Assembly: GCA_016296775.1 (NCBI GenBank)
Contig: JAEDIE010000020.1
Span: 1-25,521 of the forward strand
Source of the DNA: Bacilli bacterium
GTDB lineage: Bacteria; Bacillota_I; Bacilli_A; RFN20; CAG-826
DNA length: 25,521 bases
Reading direction: 5' to 3'
Shown here: in pieces, positions 13,751 through 20,815 of the stretch
How positions within the stretch are numbered: the first letter of the stretch is position 1
Layout: each line of letters starts with the position of its first letter
Translations under genes and position numbers: made by a program
Notes under the pieces: generated by a model
Database searches by the model: none
What the model was told of the DNA's origin: nothing
The model's input: only the letters and a program-made list of their open reading frames with translations

Positions 13751-14377
13751 ATGTTACATTTAGTAAATCATCCATTAATTACTATGAAATTAAATAAAAT
13801 GAGAGATGAAAAAACAAATAGTAAGGACTTTAGAACTTTACTTGATGAAATCTCTTCATTAATGACTTATGAAGTATTTAAAGATGTTAATTTAGTTACA
13901 TCTGGAAAGAAGATTAAAACTCCTACAGGCTGTGAAATTGATAAATTAAAGTTAGAAAATGATATTGTTATCGTTCCAATTTTAAGAGCTGGTATGGGAA
14001 TGAGTAATGGTGTAGTTAATATGCTTCCAACTGCTCGTATTGGTCATATTGGATTATATAGAGACGAAACAACTTTAAAACCAGTTGAATATTTTTGTAA
14101 AATGCCTCATGTAAAAGATCCATTAGTTCTTGTTTGTGACCCAATGCTTGCTACTGGAGGAAGTGCAATTGATGCAGTTACAATTATGAAACAAAAAGGA
14201 TTTAAAAAAATCAGAATGCTTTGTTTGGTCGGAGCTCCAGAAGGAGTTGAAGCTTTTAACAAAGTACATCCTGATGTTGAATTATATTTAGCTGCTTTAG
14301 ATGAAAGACTTAATGAGAAAGGCTATATTCTTCCAGGATTAGGTGATGCTGGAGATAGAATATTTGGTACTTTATAA
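13751..14377 (+). CDS. upp: Uracil phosphoribosyltransferase
   Basis: Protein of 208 residues, the normal length, making UMP from uracil and PRPP in pyrimidine salvage. The PRPP-binding loop VLVCDPMLATGGSAIDA (about 124-140) and the uracil-binding C-terminus GYILPGLGDAGDRIFGT are intact, as is VPILRAGMGM (about 77-86). AAAGGAAA precedes the ATG. No promoter is visible between the upstream terminator and the start, so expression may depend on read-through of that terminator. The gene converges on purB and overlaps it by 6 bases at a shared TTATAA. Confidence 0.96.
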   Translation: MLHLVNHPLITMKLNKMRDEKTNSKDFRTLLDEISSLMTYEVFKDVNLVTSGKKIKTPTGCEIDKLKLENDIVIVPILRAGMGMSNGVVNMLPTARIGHIGLYRDETTLKPVEYFCKMPHVKDPLVLVCDPMLATGGSAIDAVTIMKQKGFKKIRMLCLVGAPEGVEAFNKVHPDVELYLAALDERLNEKGYILPGLGDAGDRIFGTL

Positions 14378-15664
14378 ACCAACTTTCTTATAAATCTTTT
14401 CAACGTTTTGATAATAAAAATCAAACGTTTTGAAAGATTCAATCTTATCATTAGAGAATAAAGAACCGAGTTCTTTATTCTTTTTTATTAATTCAAAGAA
14501 ATCTATATTATTTTCATAAGCTTCATAAGCTAATGGTTGAATTAAATCATATGCTTTTTCTCTACTATATCCTAAATTAATTAATTCAGTTAAGACTCTT
14601 TGAGAGAAAATAATATTGTTAGTCATAGAAATATTTTTAAGCATATTAGAAGGATATACGATTAAAGAAGATATTATTTTAGTCATTCTTTCAATCATAT
14701 AATCTAATAAAGTTATTGCATCAGCTAGAGCAACTCTTTCGACGGAAGAATGAGATATATCTCTTTCATGGAATAAAGCCATATCTTCATAAATTGATAC
14801 CATATAACCTCTTAAAATACGAGCACATCCGCAAATATTTTCGCTTCCTATTGGGTTATGTTTATGTGGCATTGCCGAGCTTCCTTTTTGATTCTTCGAA
14901 AAATACTCGCTTACTTCATGAACTTCAGTTCGAGCAAGATTTCTTATTTCTAATCCAATTTTTTCAAGTAATCCACCTATTAAAGATAGTGTTGAAATAT
15001 AAAATGCATGTCTATCTCTTTGAAGAACTTGAGTAGAAATATTAGCTTCATTAATATTTAGCTTATTACATATAAAAGATTGGGCTTCTAAGGGAAGATA
15101 AATACTAGTTCCTACAGCTCCAGAAATTTTTCCTGTTTCTAAATCTTTTCTAACGCTTAAAAACCTATCTAAATCCCTATTTAATTCATCAAAATATAAT
15201 GCCCATTTTAATCCAAAGAAAGTAATATCTGCATGAATTCCATGCGTTCTTCCAATACATGGTGTAGTTTTATATTCCAAAGCTTTTTCTTTTAAAACTT
15301 CTTTTAATTTAAGTAATTTAGTATAGATTATATCGTTTGCTTCTTTATAAATTACAGCACTAGCGGTATCAACAACATCAGTAGAAGTCAAACCATAGTG
15401 AATCCATCTTTTTTCTTCACCCAAATAAGAAGAAACATTTCTTGTAAAAGCAATAACATCGTGCTTTGTTTCTTTTTCTAAATTCAATATTCCTTCTAAA
15501 TCAAAATTAGCATTAGTTTTGATTTTTTCATATTCTTCATTTGTTATTTTATTTATTGAATATAAATAATCAATTAAAGCTAATTCTACATCTAAATATT
15601 TTCTAAATTTATTATTTAAAGAAAATATATTTTTCATTTCTTTACTAGAATATCTATCAATCAT
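14372..15664 (-). CDS. purB: Adenylosuccinate lyase
   Basis: Protein of 430 residues of the fumarase/aspartase superfamily, acting in late IMP synthesis and in conversion of adenylosuccinate to AMP. The signature GSSAMPHKHNPIGSE (about residues 260-274) carries the catalytic-loop Ser; TSTDVVDTA (about 93-101) and GRTHGIHA (about 138-145) supply further substrate-binding residues. Its ATG overlaps the end of purA by 8 bases, so translation is coupled. It is the last gene of the FAD-dehydrogenase, purA, purB operon. Confidence 0.96.
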   Translation of the reverse strand: MIDRYSSKEMKNIFSLNNKFRKYLDVELALIDYLYSINKITNEEYEKIKTNANFDLEGILNLEKETKHDVIAFTRNVSSYLGEEKRWIHYGLTSTDVVDTASAVIYKEANDIIYTKLLKLKEVLKEKALEYKTTPCIGRTHGIHADITFFGLKWALYFDELNRDLDRFLSVRKDLETGKISGAVGTSIYLPLEAQSFICNKLNINEANISTQVLQRDRHAFYISTLSLIGGLLEKIGLEIRNLARTEVHEVSEYFSKNQKGSSAMPHKHNPIGSENICGCARILRGYMVSIYEDMALFHERDISHSSVERVALADAITLLDYMIERMTKIISSLIVYPSNMLKNISMTNNIIFSQRVLTELINLGYSREKAYDLIQPLAYEAYENNIDFFELIKKNKELGSLFSNDKIESFKTFDFYYQNVEKIYKKVGL

Positions 15665-16940
15665 TGAAAATATCCTCTTTAATTATGGTTGCATCTCTAT
15701 CTGGACCAACACTAATGAAAGCAACTTTACAATTAGTAAAATCTTCAATAAATTTTATATATTCTTTTGTTTCAGTAGGTAAATCATTGTAATTTCTAAC
15801 TTTAGAAATATCTTCTTTCCATGCTTTCATTTCTTTATATATTGGTTTACATCTATTAAGTTCACTAATTGTAGAAGGAATATAATCTATTATTTTTCCA
15901 TCTAATTCATAGTGAGTACAAATTTTAAGTGGTGTAATGTTAGTTAAAACATCTAATAACATTAAAGAAAGATAATTAACTCCAGACATTTCAATTGCAT
16001 TTTTAACAACTACTAAATCTAAATATCCAACTCTTCTAGGACGTTTTGTAACTGTTCCATATTCATGTCCGACTTCTCTAATTGTGTTTCCAATTTCGTT
16101 ATCTAATTCACTAACAAAAGGTCCTTCTCCAACTCTTGTTGTATAGGCTTTCATAATTCCAACAACTTTTGAAATAGTTTGAGGAGGAATTGAAGCGTTA
16201 ATTGATACTGAATTTGCAAGTGGAGAAGAAGAAGTTACATAAGGATATGTTCCATTGTCTAAACATAACATTGCACCTTGAGCTCCTTCAAATAAGATAT
16301 TCTTATTTTCTTTAATTGCTTCACGAAGGAATCTTGAAGTATCAATAATATGATCTTCTAAAATAGGTTTTAAACTTATTAATTTATTAAAAAGATCCTC
16401 TAAATCATATTCTTTTTTGTTAACCATTCTTAAAGTAAGGTTTTTAATTGGCAATACTTCTTCTAATCTTTTTCTTAAGTATTCTGGTTCTAAAATATCT
16501 CCAACTCTTATTCCAAGTCTAGATGATCTATCAGAATAACATGGTCCAATACCTTTTTTAGTTGTACCAATTTTTCCATTTTTTAATAATTCTTCATAAG
16601 CTCCATCTAAATCAAGATGATAAGGCATAATGATATGAGCTCTTGAAGAAATGTATAAGTTAAAATTAGTAATCCCTTTTTCTTTTAAAGTATTAATTTC
16701 TTCGATTAATGAGAATAGATTGATAACACAACCATTTGCGATTATATTTGTAATTTTTGGATTAATAATACCACTTGGAAGACTTTTTAAAGCATATCTA
16801 ACGCCATTAACAACAAGTGAGTGACCAGCATTGTTTCCACCTTGATGACGGCAAACAATGTCCATGTGACTAGCAAGATAATCGGTAATTTTTCCTTTAC
16901 CTTCATCTCCCCATTGTAATCCTTCAAGAACAAAAACCAT
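15657..16940 (-). CDS. purA: Adenylosuccinate synthetase
   Basis: Protein of 427 residues, the usual length. It joins IMP and aspartate using GTP, the first committed step to AMP. The N-terminal GLQWGDEGKGKITD (7-20) is the GTP-binding P-loop with catalytic Asp; GNNAGHS (35-41), GTTKKGIGPCYSDR and the GTVTKRPRRVGYLD substrate loop follow. GAAGG precedes the start, inside the end of the upstream gene. The stop is TGA. Paired with purB, it provides the whole IMP to AMP branch. Confidence 0.97.
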   Translation of the reverse strand: MVFVLEGLQWGDEGKGKITDYLASHMDIVCRHQGGNNAGHSLVVNGVRYALKSLPSGIINPKITNIIANGCVINLFSLIEEINTLKEKGITNFNLYISSRAHIIMPYHLDLDGAYEELLKNGKIGTTKKGIGPCYSDRSSRLGIRVGDILEPEYLRKRLEEVLPIKNLTLRMVNKKEYDLEDLFNKLISLKPILEDHIIDTSRFLREAIKENKNILFEGAQGAMLCLDNGTYPYVTSSSPLANSVSINASIPPQTISKVVGIMKAYTTRVGEGPFVSELDNEIGNTIREVGHEYGTVTKRPRRVGYLDLVVVKNAIEMSGVNYLSLMLLDVLTNITPLKICTHYELDGKIIDYIPSTISELNRCKPIYKEMKAWKEDISKVRNYNDLPTETKEYIKFIEDFTNCKVAFISVGPDRDATIIKEDIFND

Positions 16941-16941
16941 A

Positions 16942-18360
16942 TTATTTACCTTCTCTTTCTATGATTGTTGAAGCAACATAAACACCACAAGCACCAGCTT
17001 GAGCTAAGCCTCTAGTAATACCAGCTCCATCTCCTCCAACAAAGAGATTTTTAATTGAATTAACTTCTAATTCGTTATTGATATCTGGGTGAGCGCTATA
17101 ATATTTAGCTTCAACTCCATAAAGTAATGTATGTTCAGTAGCAATACCTGGAGTGATGGAGTCTAAAACTTCAATCATTTCCATAATAGATTTCATAGTT
17201 TTATATGGTAAACATAAAGCTAAATCTCCAGGAACAGCTTCCTTTAATGTTGGTTTAATAAAAGATTCATTAATACGTTTAACTGTTGATCTTCTTCCAG
17301 CAAGAATATCTCCATATCTTTGAACAATAACTGATCCGCAAGCAAGTTGATTAGCTAAAGAAGAAACTTTTAATGCGTATTCATTAGGCTTTTTGAATGG
17401 TTCTTCAAAGTGATGTGAAACAAGAAGAGCAAAGTTAGTGTTTTTGCTTCCTAATTTTGCATCATTATATGAGTGACCATTTACATTTACGACACCTTCA
17501 TAGTTTTCCATAACAACGTGTCCACTAGGATTAGAGCAGAAAGTTCTAACTGTAGTTCCTACGCTTGTTCTATAAACAAATTTACCTTCATATAAGTTTT
17601 GGTTAATTTCATCCATAATAAGATTAGATGTTTCAACTCTAACACCAATGTCAACTTGGTTTTGACTCATTTTGATATTTCTCTTTTCAAAAATATCATT
17701 TAACCATTTACTTCCTTCTCTTCCAACAGCTAAAAGAACATATTTACCTTTAATTTCTTCTCCGTTTTCTAGTAAAACACCTTCAATAGTGGAGTCTTTT
17801 ACAACAATGTCTTTTACAGATTGTTCAAAAATCATTGTAATTTTATCGCTTAAAAATTTAAAAATTCTTTCTAGAATTTTAATATTTTCTTCAGTTCCTA
17901 AATGTCTGACTTTACTTCTTAAAAGCTTAACACCTACAGAAATAGCTCTTCTTTCTATTTCTTTAACTTTAGGAGTATCTGGATTAGTAATAATATTCGT
18001 AGCGCCAAATTTAAGATTAATTGAATCTACGTAGTCAATTAAATCTAATAATTTTTCATCGCTAATATACGTATTTAACCATCCACCGAACTCATTGGTA
18101 ATGTTAAATTTTCCATCACTATATGCTCCACTTCCTCCAAAACCATTAGTAATAGAGCAAGCAGGGAAGCATTCTCTTCTTCCATCTTTTGTTTGAGGAC
18201 ATCTTTCAATCTTATGTTGCATTACAGGACATCTTCTTTTGAAAATATCAAGTCCTCTATCAATTAAACAAACCTTAAGGTCAGGTCTTTTTGTAGCAAG
18301 TTCATACGCACTAAAATATCCACATGGACCAGCACCGACAATGATTACATCAAATTCCAT
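16942..18360 (-). CDS. FAD-dependent dehydrogenase (COG2509-like)
   Basis: Protein of 472 residues with an N-terminal dinucleotide-binding fold: VIIVGAGPCGYFSAYELA (5-22) with the GxGxxG motif, and an acidic strand end at CLIDRG. A Cys-rich segment (RCPVMQHKIERCPQ, then REC and PAC, about 43-69) and NGFGGSGAYSDGKFN are typical of this uncharacterised dehydrogenase family. The C-terminal GGDGAGITRGLAQAGACGVY is the second FAD-contact motif. Its substrate is not known. It leads the operon with purA and purB (1-base gap to purA), which may reflect a housekeeping role. AAGGAG precedes the ATG. Confidence 0.88.
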   Translation of the reverse strand: MEFDVIIVGAGPCGYFSAYELATKRPDLKVCLIDRGLDIFKRRCPVMQHKIERCPQTKDGRRECFPACSITNGFGGSGAYSDGKFNITNEFGGWLNTYISDEKLLDLIDYVDSINLKFGATNIITNPDTPKVKEIERRAISVGVKLLRSKVRHLGTEENIKILERIFKFLSDKITMIFEQSVKDIVVKDSTIEGVLLENGEEIKGKYVLLAVGREGSKWLNDIFEKRNIKMSQNQVDIGVRVETSNLIMDEINQNLYEGKFVYRTSVGTTVRTFCSNPSGHVVMENYEGVVNVNGHSYNDAKLGSKNTNFALLVSHHFEEPFKKPNEYALKVSSLANQLACGSVIVQRYGDILAGRRSTVKRINESFIKPTLKEAVPGDLALCLPYKTMKSIMEMIEVLDSITPGIATEHTLLYGVEAKYYSAHPDINNELEVNSIKNLFVGGDGAGITRGLAQAGACGVYVASTIIEREGK

Positions 18361-18384
18361 ATTTAACTCCTTAATTACTTTTTA

Positions 18385-18412
18385 ATTTTATATAATAAAA
18401 TTATTATTTCAA
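18385..18412 (-). promoter_or_regulatory. Likely promoter of the dehydrogenase-purA-purB operon
   Basis: On the minus strand TTGAAA (18407-18412) and TAAAAT (18385-18390) are 16 bp apart, with the start codon about 25 bases downstream. In DNA this AT-rich such matches are common, so support is moderate. Confidence 0.4.
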
Positions 18413-18540
18413 TATACTAAGATAATTCTTAATATAAATATAATTAAGATAAATACATTATAATTTATTAATTTATAAAAAAGAGGCGGGATTTAATATA
18501 GTTTTTAAAAATTATATGCATTATATTTCACAAAATTTAA

Positions 18541-18705
18541 AATTATTTAAAATTGCGAAATATAACAAAGGTTAAAAGAGGAGTACAGCCCTTAAAAGCA
18601 ATTAAAGATTCTTATCCTAAATTAGTAATAGAAAGAACTAAGGCTGAGACTTATGATTATAAGGGAATTGAAATTATAGATATAGCTAAATGGCTTAATG
18701 AATAA
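18541..18705 (+). pseudogene. C-terminal remnant of a DUF4143-type ATPase
   Basis: A 54-codon open stretch with no start and no ribosome binding site ends at TAA 18703-18705. It reads TKVKRGVQPLKAIKDSYPK, then LVIERTKAETYDYKGIEIID and IAKWLNE, which matches the typical tail of AAA_14/DUF4143 proteins (the KDSYPK...GIEIIDIAKWL pattern). No ATPase domain is found upstream, so this is the decayed end of a deleted gene, of a different subfamily from the intact copy at 10722. The rest of the 474-base gap holds the dehydrogenase promoter and the structured element at 18749. Confidence 0.6.
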
Positions 18706-18748
18706 TATCGATATAAACTATTTTAACTAAATATTTTTTTGCAAAATA

Positions 18749-18825
18749 AAAAAGAGTAGGGATTGAGGGGTACCCCTTTCCTAATGTCTAGGATTTGGGG
18801 TAACTCTCAGATTACCACTCTTTTT
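18749..18825 (-). terminator. Branched inverted-repeat element, probable operon terminator
   Basis: An outer 9-bp stem, AAAAAGAGT (18749-18757) with ACTCTTTTT (18817-18825), encloses three hairpins: AGGGGTACCCCT (18766-18777), TCCTA/TAGGA (18779-18783 with 18789-18793), and GGTAA/TTACC (18799-18803 with 18812-18816). On the minus strand it starts 9 bases after the lipoprotein stop codon and its last arm runs into TTTTTTATTTT, so it probably ends the lipoprotein operon. It is far more complex than an ordinary terminator and could be a structured RNA or a dispersed repeat. Confidence 0.65.
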
Positions 18826-18834
18826 GAGGTATAC

Positions 18835-20802
18835 TTAGGAAATTTTTGTTCCGTAGAATTCTTTGATAGTGAAGGTTGTTGATACTGTTGGATCGTCCCA
18901 GTTGAAGATACCTACACTTCCGCCTTCATAGTTATCTAATGTGAATTCTTCAGCATTTACGCTAAGGTTTGTTAATGTTTGTTTATATCCGTTAATCCAT
19001 AATGAGAATTGTTTACCATTAACAACAAACTTAACATCATTATTATTAACCCAAGCACATACACCAAACTTGAAGTTACCGCCGTTTCCACTTCCATCAA
19101 GATAATGGATTTGTACCCAAGCTTCTGTAGAACTTTGATATAAAGTTACAGCATAGCCTTTTGGGTAATTTCCTTGACTTGAAGCACCAATTAAGAATGC
19201 TTTTGAAACAATTCCTACATATGGATTATAGACTTGCCCAGCATCCACGCTTACTGTCATAGAAATATCGCTATATTTATCTTTTGTTAATCTCCAGCCA
19301 GCTAATACTTGATCGCTAGGAGTTGTAACACTGTTTGTTCCTTGTACGTGTGTCCAAGCAAGAGCATGTTGGTTAACTAAATCCCAAGAAGACTCTTCAG
19401 CTTTATCACTACTAAAGATAGCATCCATGACGTCAATAGCATTGGTTAATCCTTGAGGTATCATTTCTCTAATTCTAGTAATTTCTTCTTTAATAATGTC
19501 ATAAGCATTTTCGCTAGTTGCGGTAAATGCTTCGATTGTTGCTTTATTAGCATCAAGTGTAGCAAGTTGTTCATCGCTAAATCTTGTTCTATCAACAGCA
19601 TTATAAACTTCTAAATATTTGGCTTTTATTTTTTCAACACCACTAATAGGAGTAGCATTACTTAATGAACCTAATTCGAAATCGTATGGAATACCACCGC
19701 TTTGCCATGTAAGAATACCAAAATGATGAGTAGGAGCAACTGTATAAACACCATTTCCTGTTAAATCGACAGTACAATGTGGAGCAGCTTCGCCTAATTC
19801 TTTATAAGCAGAGTCTTTATAAATAGTTAAAATATTATCAACAATATTAACTCTAATCATGTTATTTGTGACTGATTCACCTGGATAATTATCGCTATAG
19901 ACCCATCCACCGATATAATTGCAAATTGTTTCACCATAGGAAGCGTAGCAGTTATTTAAATACCAGACTTGATACCATTCATGATCTGCGGCTCTATTAA
20001 CAACAATAGCATAACCATCAAGACCATCACCTACTGTAGATTTATTTGCAAGTAAAGCACCAGCAATTGAAACATAATTTTCAGTGTTAACACTAAATGA
20101 CATGCTTAATCCGTTTGTTGCATAGTCATAACTATCTAATGAGTAGCCATCTTCACCTGTTTTAATTGTGTGATCACCATCATATACCATTTGATCTCTA
20201 TGTTCATTAACAAGAGCCCAGTTACTATCTGTTCCATATTTAAGCATTTCGCTTGTTGTATATTGAGCATTCGTTTTTAAGGTTCCTTTAAGTGTTTCTA
20301 ATGGTGATAAGCTATAGGAATTAACTTCTTCTAATGTAGTTAAAGCATTAATTTCTGTAGACATTTCAGCAATTTTGTTATCAAGAACAGTTTTTTCTTC
20401 AATTCTATATTGATTTCCATCTTCTATAGTTAATGATTTAATTTTGTCTTCTTTAGCAATTCTTAATTTTTCTTTAGCTTCAGCTTCTTCTTCTTTCTTA
20501 TAGTCAGCATCAGTTTTTAAAGAATCAATTGTAGATTTTACGTTAGCTAAACTGGTTTTTAATTCTTCAACATCTGTAGAAGTTTCAACTAATCCTTGTA
20601 ATGAGGTAAATAAAGCTTGGATTTGATTTTTTTCTGATTCTCGATAAATAGATAAATCAAAATTTTTAATGTAGGAAGCTATCTCCTCTTTGATTTGTTT
20701 CAATTCTTCGTTTTCAACTACTGGTGGATTATCTTGTGTGCAACCAACAATTGAAGTGAGAAGAAGTGAAGAACTTAGTAATAATACTAGTCTTTTTTTC
20801 AT
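18835..20802 (-). CDS. Surface lipoprotein with coiled coil and two LamG-like domains
   Basis: Protein of 655 residues. A lipoprotein signal peptide (MKKRLVLLLSSSLLLTSIVG) precedes Cys21, so it should be anchored on the outer face of the membrane. Residues about 30-180 and 390-460 are charged helical modules (Glu/Lys/Leu-rich, e.g. EEIASYIKNFDLSIYRES, VYNAVDRTRFSDEQLATL) resembling FIVAR-like spacer repeats. Two similar beta-rich domains, about 190-385 and 468-655, start with SNWALVNEH and SSWDLVNQH and share a GYA...W.Q..YL motif; they look like LamG / 3-keto-disaccharide-hydrolase-like jelly rolls, usually carbohydrate-binding. No catalytic motif seen. It starts 13 bases after the SGNH lipoprotein gene, with AAGGAG, so they form an operon. 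Confidence 0.82.
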   Translation of the reverse strand: MKKRLVLLLSSSLLLTSIVGCTQDNPPVVENEELKQIKEEIASYIKNFDLSIYRESEKNQIQALFTSLQGLVETSTDVEELKTSLANVKSTIDSLKTDADYKKEEEAEAKEKLRIAKEDKIKSLTIEDGNQYRIEEKTVLDNKIAEMSTEINALTTLEEVNSYSLSPLETLKGTLKTNAQYTTSEMLKYGTDSNWALVNEHRDQMVYDGDHTIKTGEDGYSLDSYDYATNGLSMSFSVNTENYVSIAGALLANKSTVGDGLDGYAIVVNRAADHEWYQVWYLNNCYASYGETICNYIGGWVYSDNYPGESVTNNMIRVNIVDNILTIYKDSAYKELGEAAPHCTVDLTGNGVYTVAPTHHFGILTWQSGGIPYDFELGSLSNATPISGVEKIKAKYLEVYNAVDRTRFSDEQLATLDANKATIEAFTATSENAYDIIKEEITRIREMIPQGLTNAIDVMDAIFSSDKAEESSWDLVNQHALAWTHVQGTNSVTTPSDQVLAGWRLTKDKYSDISMTVSVDAGQVYNPYVGIVSKAFLIGASSQGNYPKGYAVTLYQSSTEAWVQIHYLDGSGNGGNFKFGVCAWVNNNDVKFVVNGKQFSLWINGYKQTLTNLSVNAEEFTLDNYEGGSVGIFNWDDPTVSTTFTIKEFYGTKIS

Positions 20803-20815
20803 TGTTTTTTCTCCT

